Assembly (NCBI GenBank): GCA_029268145.1
Contig: JAJUHA010000008.1
Coordinates: forward strand, 1 to 64,000
DNA: 64,000 nt
Origin: Sphingomonadaceae bacterium
GTDB taxonomy: Bacteria > Pseudomonadota > Alphaproteobacteria > Sphingomonadales > Sphingomonadaceae
Direction of reading: 5' to 3'
The notes below the pieces were generated by a model. That model was not told the origin of the DNA, made no database searches, and saw only the letters and a program-made list of their open reading frames with translations. Position numbers and translations under genes: made by a program. Each line of letters begins with the position of its first letter. Position 1 is the first letter of the stretch. Of this stretch, positions 1 to 8,439 are shown one piece after another.

Positions 1-1
1 G

Positions 2-544
2 GGGCGGGCGCCGGCGGCGGCCCGAGCCGAGACCCGGGCCGCGCCTTCGACCCGGGCCTACACGCAGGCTGCGCTGCTGCACGCGCTGGCGCTCCGGCCC
101 GATGCCGTCGCCCGGCACATGGAGGCGCTGGCCGAGGTGCGGTTCGCAACCCCTGCCCTCGACGCCGCGCGCGACGCCCTGCTGGACGGCCGCGCGCCCG
201 CGCTTCCGCCCTGGGCCGACGGGCGCGGGCTCGCCGAACGCCCCGAGGCCGCGTTCGACGAGGCGGTTGCGGCAGCCCTTGCGTCCTATCTTGTCCATGC
301 CCAAATAGCCGAATCGGCGAAAGGCGGATCAGGACGCAGCGGAGCGGGCGAGTTCGGGCATGGCGTGACCGAGGGCGCGGGCGAAGGCGCGGGCGACGGC
401 GCGGGCGACGGCTTGGTCAGCGCCGGCGACGGGGCGGCCGGGCGGCTGGCGCGCCGGCGCAGGGCGATCTCGGCCGCGCGCGAGCGGCTGATCGCTCCCG
501 TGCTCGGCGCAGCCGAGGCCGGGGACCCTGCCCCGGACGCCTGA
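2..544 (+). CDS. dnaG: DNA primase DnaG, C-terminal part (5' end outside window)
   Basis: The frame is open from base 2 to a stop at 542-544 and needs no internal start. The visible part reads like the helical C-terminal DnaB-interaction domain of primase ([12 protein letters not shown]..., then [21 protein letters not shown]). DnaG makes the RNA primers for replication and binds the DnaB helicase through this region. The rpoD gene starts 43 bp downstream, the usual dnaG-rpoD order. Unusual: between the two helical parts (about bases 325-450) lies a low-complexity stretch rich in Gly, Ala, Asp and Glu with a repeated GAGDG unit. The catalytic TOPRIM domain is not in the window, so the call rests on this weakly conserved domain and on context. 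Confidence 0.62.
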   Translation, partial: GRAPAAARAETRAAPSTRAYTQAALLHALALRPDAVARHMEALAEVRFATPALDAARDALLDGRAPALPPWADGRGLAERPEAAFDEAVAAALASYLVHAQIAESAKGGSGRSGAGEFGHGVTEGAGEGAGDGAGDGLVSAGDGAAGRLARRRRAISAARERLIAPVLGAAEAGDPAPDA

Positions 545-587
545 GACGTCGCGCGACGGCGCAGGAGCTCCGGCCTGGAGTCCTGCG

Positions 588-2639
588 ATGGGACGGATGG
601 AGACGGGACTGGCAGGCGGCATGGCAACCAACAGCTACACGGGTGCGGACGAGACGGGCGAAGCGGCCGAGGCCGAGAGCGCGCCGGTCATCGACCTCAA
701 TGGCGCCGAGCTGAAGCGCCTCATCGCGCGGGCGAAGAAGCGCGGCTGGCTGACCTACGAGGAGCTGAACCAGGCGCTGCCCCAGGGCGAGATGACGTCC
801 GAGCAGATCGAGGATGTCATGTCGGCCCTCTCGGACATGGGGATCAACCTCGTCGAGCGCGAGGACCCGGGCGAGGATGCCGAGGAGGAGGAAGAGGACG
901 TCGTCGAGGACGTCGCCAGCGAGGCGCTCGGCCCGGCGGTGGTGACGGCGCAGCCCAAGGAGAAGATCGACCGGACCGACGACCCGGTCCGGATGTATCT
1001 GCGCGAGATGGGCGCGGTCGAGCTGCTCTCGCGCGAGGGCGAGATCGCGATCGCCAAGCGGATCGAGGCCGGGCGCGACACGATGATCGCCGGGCTGTGC
1101 GAGAGCCCGATGACCTTCGCCGCGATCATCGAATGGTCAAGGGCGCTCAACGAGGGGCGCATGCACCTGCGCGAGATCCTCGATCTCGAGGCGATGCTGG
1201 CGAAGCCGCCGACCGAGGACAATCCGGATGCCGATGGCGGCGAGACCCCGATCGCCTTCAAGGAGGAGCGCGAGGAGGAGGAAGCCCCACCGCCGCCCGC
1301 CGACGACGAGGACGACATGGTGGAGCGGCGGGCCGCGCCGCCGCAGGGCTTCGATGACGACGAGGACGAGGGCGGTCTCAGCCTCGCGGCGATGGAGGAG
1401 AAGCTCAAGCCCGAGGCGCTCGAGCGGTTCGCCCGGATCGAGGCGGCCTATGCCAAGTTCGCGAAGCTCCAGGGCGAGCGGATGGCCGCGATCCACGCCG
1501 GCGGCGCCCTTTCTCCCGCGGACGAGCGCAGGTATCAGAAGCTGCGGGCAGAGCTGACCCAGGAGATTGCCGCGGTCCAGTTCACCAACGCCAAGATCGA
1601 GGGGCTGGTCGAGCAGCTCTACAGCTACAACCGGCGGCTGATGGCGCTGGGTTCGGGAATCCTGAAGCTGGCCGACCGGCACCGCATCCCGCGCAAGGAC
1701 TTCCTCGACTCCTATCTCGGGCACGAGATGGACGAGGGCTGGCTCGCCGCCAACGCCGGGCGCGACCGCAGGTGGGCGGCCTTTGCCGCCGCCGAGGCCG
1801 CCGAGGTGGAGAGGATCCGCCAGGAAATCGTCGCGATTGCCCGCGAGACCGGGGTGGAGCTCGGCGAGTATCGGCGGATCGTCAACATGGTCCAGAAGGG
1901 CGAGCGCGAGGCGCGCATCGCCAAGAAGGAGATGGTGGAGGCCAATCTCCGCCTCGTCATCTCGATCGCAAAGAAATACACCAACCGGGGGCTGCAGTTC
2001 CTCGACCTCATCCAGGAGGGGAACATCGGCCTCATGAAGGCGGTCGACAAGTTCGAATATCGGCGCGGCTACAAATTCTCGACCTACGCCACCTGGTGGA
2101 TCCGGCAGGCCATCACCCGCTCGATCGCCGACCAGGCGCGCACCATCCGCATCCCCGTCCACATGATCGAGACGATCAACAAGCTGGTCCGCGCCAGCCG
2201 CCAGTATCTCCACGAAACCGGCCGCGAGGCGACGCCCGAGGAGCTCGCCGAGCGCCTCTCCATGCCGCTCGACAAGGTGCGGAAGGTGCTCAAGATCGCC
2301 AAGGAGCCCATCTCGCTCGAGACGCCCATCGGCGACGAGGAGGATTCGCACCTCGGCGACTTCATCCAGGACCCCAACGCCGTCATTCCGGTCGATGCGG
2401 CGATCCACGCCAACCTGAAGGAGACGGTCACGCGCGTGCTCGCCAGCCTCACCCCGCGCGAGGAGCGGGTGCTGCGCATGCGCTTCGGCATCGGCATGAA
2501 CACCGACCACACGCTCGAGGAAGTGGGCCAGCAATTCTCGGTGACCCGCGAGCGGATCCGCCAGATCGAGGCCAAGGCGCTCCGGAAGCTGAAGCACCCC
2601 AGCCGCTCGCGCAAGATGCGCAGCTTCCTCGAAAGCTGA
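588..2639 (+). CDS. rpoD: RNA polymerase primary sigma factor RpoD (sigma-70)
   Basis: Housekeeping sigma factor of 683 aa that directs RNA polymerase to -35/-10 promoters. Region 1.1 lies at about residues 25-105. Region 1.2 starts near 132 ([19 protein letters not shown]). A long acidic non-conserved region follows, rich in Glu/Asp runs. Region 2 is at about 450-520 ([19 protein letters not shown], then [19 protein letters not shown]). Region 3 follows, and region 4.2 starts near 642 ([18 protein letters not shown]). The ATG at 588 has GGAG seven bases upstream; an in-frame ATG at 621 is the other plausible start, because many homologues begin MAT. Length and domain order are normal for an alphaproteobacterial RpoD. 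The next gene starts only 5 bp after the stop. Confidence 0.97.
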   Translation: MGRMETGLAGGMATNSYTGADETGEAAEAESAPVIDLNGAELKRLIARAKKRGWLTYEELNQALPQGEMTSEQIEDVMSALSDMGINLVEREDPGEDAEEEEEDVVEDVASEALGPAVVTAQPKEKIDRTDDPVRMYLREMGAVELLSREGEIAIAKRIEAGRDTMIAGLCESPMTFAAIIEWSRALNEGRMHLREILDLEAMLAKPPTEDNPDADGGETPIAFKEEREEEEAPPPPADDEDDMVERRAAPPQGFDDDEDEGGLSLAAMEEKLKPEALERFARIEAAYAKFAKLQGERMAAIHAGGALSPADERRYQKLRAELTQEIAAVQFTNAKIEGLVEQLYSYNRRLMALGSGILKLADRHRIPRKDFLDSYLGHEMDEGWLAANAGRDRRWAAFAAAEAAEVERIRQEIVAIARETGVELGEYRRIVNMVQKGEREARIAKKEMVEANLRLVISIAKKYTNRGLQFLDLIQEGNIGLMKAVDKFEYRRGYKFSTYATWWIRQAITRSIADQARTIRIPVHMIETINKLVRASRQYLHETGREATPEELAERLSMPLDKVRKVLKIAKEPISLETPIGDEEDSHLGDFIQDPNAVIPVDAAIHANLKETVTRVLASLTPREERVLRMRFGIGMNTDHTLEEVGQQFSVTRERIRQIEAKALRKLKHPSRSRKMRSFLES

Positions 2640-2644
2640 GCGCC

Positions 2645-3337
2645 ATGCACCGACACGCCGTGCTCCTTGGCGCGCTGGCCGCCGCAGCGCTGGGGAGCGC
2701 GCCAGGCCAGGCGGCGCCCGCGATCGAAGCCATCCGCGCCGAAGTGCGCAAGGCCGGCCCCTACGCCTTCGAACGGACCCGGACGATCAGCGACACGCGC
2801 AACGGCGGGACGAGGCGGGTGGAGGTGGACCGCTACGATCCCGCCCGGCCCGAAGGCCAGCGCTGGACGCTGGTCTCGGTCGACGGCAGGGCGCCGACGG
2901 CGGAGCAACGCAGGGCCTGGGCGAAGGCGATCGCCGACCAGCCGGTCGTGCCGGGGCCGTGGCGGCTCGACCCGCTGCTCGCCGGCCCGGAGCCGGCCGC
3001 GCGGGCCGATGGCGGCGAGACCATCTACAGCTGGAAGCGGCTGCCCAAGGGCTCGCTGCCCACCGGCCGGTTCGACGTGACCGGCAATCTCGCGGCCGAG
3101 GTGCACGTGACCGAGACGAACGGCCGACCGACGGTCACGCGGATGCGCGTCTTCGCGCCCGAGCCGTTCCGGGTGCTGGCGATCGCGAAGTTCGACACGC
3201 TGACCGTGGTGAGCGACTATGCCCGCGATGCGGCAGGCCGGCTCATCCTCACCCGGCAGGTGACCGAGCAAAACGCCAGCCTTCCCGGCCGCGGCCGCGG
3301 GGTGATGCGGGTGGACATGCGCTTCCGCCCGCTCTGA
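2645..3337 (+). CDS. Secreted protein of unknown function
   Basis: A 230-aa product starting at ATG 2645, five bases after the rpoD stop and so probably read through from it. Residues 1-24 form a signal peptide (short basic start, then an Ala/Leu core ending GQAAP), so the protein should reach the periplasm or beyond. The mature part is a mix of short predicted beta strands and no family was recognised. It ends MRFRPL at a TGA (3335-3337). A PEPxxWA-CTERM tail lies directly downstream in the +1 frame (separate entry), so this protein may once have had, or may conditionally gain, a sorting tail. The ending as it stands looks natural enough that an unrelated remnant is equally possible. Confidence 0.6.
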   Translation: MHRHAVLLGALAAAALGSAPGQAAPAIEAIRAEVRKAGPYAFERTRTISDTRNGGTRRVEVDRYDPARPEGQRWTLVSVDGRAPTAEQRRAWAKAIADQPVVPGPWRLDPLLAGPEPAARADGGETIYSWKRLPKGSLPTGRFDVTGNLAAEVHVTETNGRPTVTRMRVFAPEPFRVLAIAKFDTLTVVSDYARDAAGRLILTRQVTEQNASLPGRGRGVMRVDMRFRPL

Positions 3338-3461
3338 TCCGGCCATCGCCCGGGCCGTCACGCCCGGCATCGTCCCCGAGCCCGGCGCCTGGGCGCTCCT
3401 CGTCGCGGGCTTCGGCCTCGTCGGGCTCACCGCCCGGCGCCGGAACGCGCAGGCGGCCTGA
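3333..3461 (+). pseudogene. Orphan PEPxxWA-CTERM sorting tail (remnant or out-of-frame extension)
   Basis: In the frame +1 to the preceding gene, the sequence from about 3369 to the TGA at 3459-3461 encodes [18 protein letters not shown] followed by LVGLTARRR and a short Ala-rich end. This is a complete PEPxxWA-CTERM module: motif, hydrophobic segment and Arg cluster. The frame is open only from about 3303 and contains no ATG, so the segment cannot be translated alone. It overlaps the last 35 bp of the TonB-receptor gene on the other strand. It is either a fragment of a deleted surface-protein gene or the frame-shifted tail of the 230-aa secreted protein. Confidence 0.65.
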
Positions 3462-5433
3462 TCTCCAGCCCGACGAGAAGCAGGCGCGGCTCGGCGCGCT
3501 CGGCGAGCGCGCCCGAGACGCCGGTCTCGACGAAGGCGTCGGCGAGATTGGTGGCATCGACCGTCAGGCGGATGGCAGGCGCGAGGCGGAGTGCCAGGCG
3601 CGCATCGAGCGTGGTCGCGGCGGCGAGCGGGCGCCGGTTGAGGTCATCCTCGAACCGCGCGCCCTCGTGGCGGAGATCGATCCGGGCCTCGACCGGCCCC
3701 CGCGCATAGCCAAGGCTGGCGCTCATCCACAGGCGGGGAGTCTGAGCCGGGCGCAGCCCGGTGAGCGCGGGGGCGACCGCGCCGCCATCGACGCGCGCCG
3801 CGACATAGGCGGCCGCAGCCTCGAAGCCGAACGGCCCATGCGCGGCAGCGAAGTCCGCTTCCACGCCGGCCGCGCGGATGGCGGGAAGGTTGCGCCGCTG
3901 GCGGAATGCGCCGCCGGCCGGGACGAACCCCACGCCCGGGAAGCTGCCGGGGCCCTGGGCGATGGTCACGTTGGCGATCGCTCCTTCGAGCCGGTTGGCG
4001 AAGCCGGTGACGGCGAGCCGGGCGCCGCGCGTTGGTCCGATATCGATTCCGCCCTCGAGGCCCCGCAGCCGCTCGGGATTGAGCAGCGGGTTGGCGGCGG
4101 TTGCGTCCTGCCCGGCGCGAAAGGGCCGGTGCAGCTCGTTGAGCGTCGGCAGCCGCCAGCCGGAGTAGCCGGCAAGCCGAAGGGTGACGGGCACCTCGGC
4201 TGAGGGTGCGAAGCGCGCGCCGGCGCGCCAGCTCGGCGTGCGGCCCCGGCGGTCGGCCGCTCGGTCGTCGCGCAGGGTGGCTCCCGTCAGGAGGTCGCCC
4301 TCGAACAGCCGGCCATCGGTGAGCGCCCAGCCATCGACGCGGCCACCGGCAACGAGATCCAGCCGGGAGACGGGCGAAACCGCAAGCTCGACGAAGCCCC
4401 CTCCGCTCCGGCTCCGGCCGCCGGCGGTGCGAAACGCCGTGGGGCTGCCGGCGACGAAGCGGAACAGCTCGCGCGTTCCGCCCTCGGCCAGCCGCCAGTC
4501 CGCGCCGAGGCGCAGGCCCGGGACCGGCCGGACCTCGAGCCGGCCGCCGCTCCCCGAGGCCGGGGTCGCGAACTGGTCGAGGGTCGGCGTCGCCACCGAC
4601 CGGCCGGCGTCGAGCGCGCGGTTGCGGGCCCGAAAGTCGCGGAGCTGCCCGTAGAGCAGGATCTCGGCGGGCACGGCTCCGCGGTGGACGAGGCGGAGCG
4701 CGAGATCGCCGCCGCTGCTGCTGGTGTCGGCGCCTTCCACGCCGCGCAGGCGCATGTCGTCGAAGGCCGCAAGGCTCGCCTGCACTTCCGTCCGTGCGCC
4801 TAGCGGGGCAAGACCGCGGGCGCGCACGGCCCACTGGCGCGACCGCGCCGGCACATCGGCCGGACCGGCGCGATCGGGCGCGACGAGAAGGAAGCCGTCG
4901 CTCCGGCGGAACCGGCCGGCAAGTCCGAAGGCGCCGCCGCCGGCGACCGGAACCGCCGTTCCGGCGGCGAGGTCGAGGCTGCCGAAGCTTCCGCCGCGCA
5001 AGGAGGCGAACGGCACGGGCGGGGCCGATTCGAGCGCGATGGCGCCGGCGACCGCCCCCGGGCCTTCGCCGACGCTGCCGCCGCCGCGCGTGACCCGGCC
5101 GGAGGCCAGCGGCGCGGCATCAAGGGCGGCGGTTGCCACCCAGCCGGCGAAGAGGTCGGCCTGTGGCACGCCGTCGAGGGTGAGCGCGACCCGGCTCGCC
5201 GCGTTGCCGCCGAGCGCCCGCAGGGTGACCCCCTGCGCGGTCGGGCTGGCGCTTGCGGAAGAGGCGCGGCGGAAGGCCGAGAGGCCGGGCACCCGGGCAA
5301 GCGCCGCCTCGATCCGGCCGGCCGGGGTGGCGAGCGCGGCCGAATCGAGCCGGAGCTGGCCCAGCGGCAGGGCCGGGGCCTCGAGCGCGGTGCCAATGAC
5401 GAGGATCTCGGGCGGAAGGGCGGGTGCGTCCAT
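3427..5433 (-). CDS. TonB-dependent outer-membrane receptor, small
   Basis: About 668 aa from ATG 5433. The start [12 protein letters not shown] resembles a TonB box. It is followed by a plug domain ([21 protein letters not shown], then [18 protein letters not shown]) and a long run of alternating beta strands typical of a 22-strand barrel. Such proteins import siderophores, cobalamin or other large ligands using TonB energy. The closing strand ends [11 protein letters not shown] plus a short tail, so the usual terminal aromatic residue is missing. No convincing signal peptide is visible at this start or in the open frame up to 5679, which is odd for an outer-membrane protein. The substrate cannot be told from the sequence. 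A divergent nitroreductase starts 124 bp upstream. Confidence 0.8.
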   Translation of the reverse strand: MDAPALPPEILVIGTALEAPALPLGQLRLDSAALATPAGRIEAALARVPGLSAFRRASSASASPTAQGVTLRALGGNAASRVALTLDGVPQADLFAGWVATAALDAAPLASGRVTRGGGSVGEGPGAVAGAIALESAPPVPFASLRGGSFGSLDLAAGTAVPVAGGGAFGLAGRFRRSDGFLLVAPDRAGPADVPARSRQWAVRARGLAPLGARTEVQASLAAFDDMRLRGVEGADTSSSGGDLALRLVHRGAVPAEILLYGQLRDFRARNRALDAGRSVATPTLDQFATPASGSGGRLEVRPVPGLRLGADWRLAEGGTRELFRFVAGSPTAFRTAGGRSRSGGGFVELAVSPVSRLDLVAGGRVDGWALTDGRLFEGDLLTGATLRDDRAADRRGRTPSWRAGARFAPSAEVPVTLRLAGYSGWRLPTLNELHRPFRAGQDATAANPLLNPERLRGLEGGIDIGPTRGARLAVTGFANRLEGAIANVTIAQGPGSFPGVGFVPAGGAFRQRRNLPAIRAAGVEADFAAAHGPFGFEAAAAYVAARVDGGAVAPALTGLRPAQTPRLWMSASLGYARGPVEARIDLRHEGARFEDDLNRRPLAAATTLDARLALRLAPAIRLTVDATNLADAFVETGVSGALAERAEPRLLLVGLEIRPPARSGAGR

Positions 5434-5557
5434 CGCTGGGGTCGGCGTTGCCAGCGCGCACCATCGGCTGCAAGCGTCGCGGGCGCATGCCGGCGCCTGC
5501 TGCGTTCGCCGCGCTGACGGCTGGCCCCGGCCGGCCCCACATGGCAAGGCGGGGCCC

Positions 5558-6121
5558 ATGTTCAACGACCGCTCGACTCCGCTTGCTCTGCTCGCCACCC
5601 GCCGATCGGGCAAGGCGCGCGATCTCGGGCCTCCGGGGCCCGATGCCACGACCCTCACGACCATTCTCGCCGCCGCCATGCGGGTGCCCGATCATGGCAA
5701 GCTCGCCCCTTGGCGCTTCGTCGTCATCGACGACCGCGAGCGGCTGGCCGACACCATCCTCCGCCTCCACCGCGCCGAGCGGCCCGAGGCCGGGCGGCTG
5801 GAGCTGCAGGCGCTCAGGGATTTCGCGCACCAGGCGCCCTGCCTCGTTGCGGTGGTGAGCCTCGTCAAGGACAGCCACATCCCGGCCTGGGAGCAGGAGC
5901 TTTCGGCAGGGGCTGCGACCGCCCACCTGCTGCTCGCCGCCCATGCCGCCGGGTTTGCCGCCAACTGGCTGACCGGACCCGCCGCCTATCTCCCCGGAAT
6001 GGCCGAGGCGCTCGGCGTGCCGGGCGGGCGGATCGCCGGGTTCGTCTTCCTCGGCACGCCGACGAGGCCGCTCGAGGAACGGCCCCGGCCCGACCCGGCG
6101 GAGGTGGTGCTGCGCTTCTAG
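5558..6121 (+). CDS. Nitroreductase family protein, YdjA-like
   Basis: A 187-aa FMN-dependent reductase-type protein, starting MFNDRSTPLALLATRRSGKA. The family hallmark of Arg-Arg-Ser near the N-terminus for FMN phosphate binding is present, followed by AAMRVPDHGKLAPWRFVVI, the usual helix-strand motif of the YdjA subgroup. A GAATAHLLLAAHAAGFAANW segment matches the conserved core helix, and GFVFLGTP matches the late strand. Members reduce nitro compounds or quinones with NAD(P)H; the physiological substrate is unknown. The ATG at 5558 follows GGCAAGGCGGGG, a possible weak ribosome-binding site. The gene is divergent from the TonB-receptor gene. Confidence 0.85.
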   Translation: MFNDRSTPLALLATRRSGKARDLGPPGPDATTLTTILAAAMRVPDHGKLAPWRFVVIDDRERLADTILRLHRAERPEAGRLELQALRDFAHQAPCLVAVVSLVKDSHIPAWEQELSAGAATAHLLLAAHAAGFAANWLTGPAAYLPGMAEALGVPGGRIAGFVFLGTPTRPLEERPRPDPAEVVLRF

Positions 6122-6131
6122 CCCGGGCCCG

Positions 6132-6689
6132 TCACTGGATCCGCATCACGGGCACGCTGCGGTTGAGGCTGTCGATCCGCAGGATGAACCCGCCCATTGT
6201 GGCGCGGCGCACCACAACCGGCGTGCCCGGCCGGACGATCGGCATCAGGACCCCGTCGGTCTGCCGCCACATCTGGCCATTGTCGAGAAGGAACACGCGC
6301 TTGCGCGACGCGTCGGTGAAGGTCTCGGTGACTGCGGCCTCGATCCGGTCGAGCCGCGCCTCGCGCTCGGCCGGCGTGCCGGAACGCGCGCCGAAACTCT
6401 CGACCTGCGCCCGCTTCGCCCGTTCCGCAGCCTCGGCGGCAGCGCGGGCCTCGGCCTCGGCCCGGGCCTTCGCGGACGCCTCGGCAGCGGCGGCGCGCTC
6501 GGCGGCAAGCCGCCGGCCCTCCGCCGAGACGGCGGCGACGGCGCGGTCATAGCATTGGAGCCGCTCGGCATCCTCGGCAATCCGGGCGCAGGCGAGAAAG
6601 GCGTCGGTGCCGGCGGGCGCGGCGCTGCCCTGGGCTTGGGCCGGGCCGGCGGCGAGCAGCGCCCCGAGCAGCAGGATCAGCACGCGCAT
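6132..6689 (-). CDS. Exported Ala-rich coiled-coil protein of unknown function
   Basis: A 185-aa protein starting MRVLILLLGALLAAGPAQAQ, a clear signal peptide. Next comes a short region with two cysteines (FLACARIAEDAERLQCYDR) that could form a disulfide. An Ala/Glu/Arg-rich coiled coil of about 60 residues follows, then a small beta domain with VFLLDNGQMWRQTDG and VVVRRATMGGFILRID. The last part resembles a domain seen at the end of many short periplasmic proteobacterial proteins of unknown role. An upstream in-frame start at 6743 is rejected because it would precede the signal peptide. The cysQ gene starts divergently within 40 bp. Confidence 0.7.
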   Translation of the reverse strand: MRVLILLLGALLAAGPAQAQGSAAPAGTDAFLACARIAEDAERLQCYDRAVAAVSAEGRRLAAERAAAAEASAKARAEAEARAAAEAAERAKRAQVESFGARSGTPAEREARLDRIEAAVTETFTDASRKRVFLLDNGQMWRQTDGVLMPIVRPGTPVVVRRATMGGFILRIDSLNRSVPVMRIQ

Positions 6690-6727
6690 CTTCCCCTTCT
6701 CCCCATTTGCCGCCAATAGACCCGCCG

Positions 6728-7528
6728 ATGCGCGCCCCTGCAACCCCCGATCCGCCGGCGCGCGCGACCCTCGAGGCGGCGATGCGCGAGGCCGGCGCCA
6801 CCATCGAGCAGCTCAAGGCGGCCGGGCTCCAGTCCCGCGACAAGGCGGATGCAAGCCCGGTCACCGAGGCCGACGAGGCGGCCGAGCGGATCCTCGCGGC
6901 TGCCGTGCGCGCGCTCGAGCCCGAGGCCCTCATCGTCGGCGAGGAAGCCGCCAGCGCCGGGCATCTGCCGCCGCCGGCTCGGCGGTTCTGGCTCATCGAC
7001 CCGCTCGACGGCACGCGCGACTTCCTCGCCGGGCGCGACGGCTACACGGTCAACCTGGCGCTGGTGGTGGATGGCGTGCCGGTCTTCGGCCTGGTGCTGC
7101 ACCCGCCCACGGCCCGGCTCTGGGGCGGGGCCGCGGGCGAGGGCGCCTGGCGTCTCGATGCCGGCGGGCGGGCGCGCATCCGGACCCGGCCGCTTCCCCC
7201 GGCACCCGCCCTCATCGTCTCCCATTCCCACCTCGACGAGCGGACCAGGGCCTGGGCCGAGGCGGTCACGGGCGCGAGCCGGACGAGCGCCGGCTCCTCC
7301 CTCAAATTCTGCCTGCTCGCCGAAGGCGCGGCCGACGCCTACCCGCGCTTCGGCCCGACGATGGAGTGGGACACGGCGGCGGCCGACGCCGTGCTGCGCG
7401 CCGCCGGCGGCGTGACGCACGGCGAGGATGGTGCGCTGCTGCGCTACGGCAAGCCGGGCTACCGCAACGGGCCGTTCCTCGCGCTCGCCGACCCGTCGGC
7501 CGCCTCGCGCCTGCCGGAATTCCGCTGA
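6728..7528 (+). CDS. cysQ: 3'(2'),5'-bisphosphate nucleotidase CysQ
   Basis: About 266 aa, inositol-monophosphatase superfamily, Mg-dependent and Li-sensitive. The family hydrolyses 3'-phosphoadenosine 5'-phosphate, the by-product of sulfate assimilation, to AMP. Visible motifs are VTEADEAAERIL, the metal ligand in IVGEEAAS, the signature DPLDGTRDF near residue 91 and the second signature EWDTAAADAVL near 213. GYTVNLALVVDGVPVFG between them is typical of CysQ. An in-frame ATG at 6707 would add seven residues; 6728 is preferred only because it gives the usual length. The gene is a single unit facing away from the exported coiled-coil gene. Confidence 0.88.
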   Translation: MRAPATPDPPARATLEAAMREAGATIEQLKAAGLQSRDKADASPVTEADEAAERILAAAVRALEPEALIVGEEAASAGHLPPPARRFWLIDPLDGTRDFLAGRDGYTVNLALVVDGVPVFGLVLHPPTARLWGGAAGEGAWRLDAGGRARIRTRPLPPAPALIVSHSHLDERTRAWAEAVTGASRTSAGSSLKFCLLAEGAADAYPRFGPTMEWDTAAADAVLRAAGGVTHGEDGALLRYGKPGYRNGPFLALADPSAASRLPEFR

Positions 7529-7612
7529 GCCGGTTGGCGCTGGATTGCGGACATGAAAAATGGTAAACGGAACTCTGGGACCAGTCACGGGCCCGGCGAG
7601 GGGGAGGGGGCC

Positions 7613-8248
7613 ATGGTCACCGAGGGCAAGGCGGGCGCGAACTGGTTCGACTATCCGCTCGGCTTCCAGTTCCGCGACAACGCGATCCAGAAGCCGGCCT
7701 TCAGGCTGGAGACGCTGGGCGAAGCTGACATCGGACGGTTCGCCAAGCGCCACGTCTTCGTCATCGAGATGGCGAACTTTCCCCTGCGCCGGCCCATCCG
7801 CAGCGTCAGGCTCTTCGCCTTCTCGTCCGCGCACGGCGGCGAGGCCCCGGGCGATCCGGGCACGATGAACGCGCAGCCGCCCCCCCAGCCCGGCGAACGA
7901 CCGACCCGGTTCGACATCGACTCGACCGGGCTTGTCGTCGACAGCCGCCAGCAGGCGGTGATGCTGCGGGTGGTGCTGGGGCCTGGGCTTGCCTTCTGGC
8001 CGCAGAGCGAGCTTCCCGCGATCACGGCCAAGACGGCACAGGGCGCAACCCGCCTCGTCAATCTGGTGACCGACACCGATCCGCAGGGGCGACCGCGCGC
8101 GACCTTCTGGTCGCTCTCGACCAGGGGGAACCAGGGGGCGATCGTCATCGACGGCTTCAACATCGCGGTCGTCGCCACCGACGAGCAGGACCCGCTGTTC
8201 GCGCTCCCGGTCATCATCGACCCGGTCATCCGCAACCGCAACGGCTGA
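7613..8248 (+). CDS. Protein of unknown function
   Basis: A 211-aa product; I do not recognise the family. The ATG at 7613 is chosen because a strong purine tract (GAGGGGGAGGGGG) sits just before it; an upstream ATG at 7553 has no such site and would add 20 low-complexity residues. There is no signal peptide, membrane segment or cysteine pair. The composition (many Phe, Arg, Pro and hydrophobic strands such as VFVIEMANF and AIVIDGFNIAVVA) suggests a soluble beta-rich protein. The segment near residues 85-100 is Pro-rich and probably a linker. It stands alone between cysQ and a gap before the acyl-CoA dehydrogenase. Confidence 0.6.
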   Translation: MVTEGKAGANWFDYPLGFQFRDNAIQKPAFRLETLGEADIGRFAKRHVFVIEMANFPLRRPIRSVRLFAFSSAHGGEAPGDPGTMNAQPPPQPGERPTRFDIDSTGLVVDSRQQAVMLRVVLGPGLAFWPQSELPAITAKTAQGATRLVNLVTDTDPQGRPRATFWSLSTRGNQGAIVIDGFNIAVVATDEQDPLFALPVIIDPVIRNRNG

Positions 8249-8274
8249 GCCTCCGGCGGCCCGGCCGCCCCGGC

Positions 8275-8291
8275 TGTCAAGTTTCTTGACA
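8275..8291. repeat. Perfect 7-bp inverted repeat in an intergenic gap
   Basis: TGTCAAG-TTT-CTTGACA is an exact 7+7 palindrome with a 3-base spacer. It lies 27 bp after the stop at 8248 in a 191-bp gap between two convergent genes. It could be a regulator site (each arm contains TTGACA on one strand) or a small hairpin. No good -10 element lies at the right distance on either strand. The rest of the gap holds a GC-rich hairpin (listed separately) and nothing else I can identify. Confidence 0.4.
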
Positions 8292-8389
8292 TTTCGCGCC
8301 GGACTTCGCCGGCTCGCCCGAGTGTGCGCCGGTTGGCACGAATGTTGCAGGGCCAGTTGCAGCCGTTTCGGCCCTGCGCCGAGCAACCA

Positions 8390-8425
8390 GGCGGGCCGGC
8401 CTCTCCGGGGGCGGGCCGGCCCGCC
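8390..8425. terminator. GC-rich hairpin between convergent genes, possible terminator
   Basis: An 11-bp perfect stem (8390-8400 with 8415-8425, GGCGGGCCGGC and its complement) around a 14-base loop. On the + strand it is followed by CGCCCTTGCCCTTCTTC, a loose T/C-rich run. It sits between convergent coding ends, where a terminator is expected. The lack of a true T tract keeps confidence low. Confidence 0.35.
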
Positions 8426-8439
8426 GCCCTTGCCCTTCT

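Noticed and set aside
1137-2597. A 486-codon open frame on the - strand opposite rpoD
   Set aside because: It mirrors rpoD codon positions in GC-rich DNA, has no recognisable domain and lies wholly opposite a clear essential gene.
5434-5557. Cobalamin riboswitch upstream of the TonB-dependent receptor
   Set aside because: I looked for the B12 box and the conserved core on the - strand and could not assemble them in order.
8275-8291. Promoters from the two TTGACA arms of the inverted repeat
   Set aside because: No acceptable -10 hexamer lies 15-19 bases downstream on either strand, and both directions would read into convergent gene ends.
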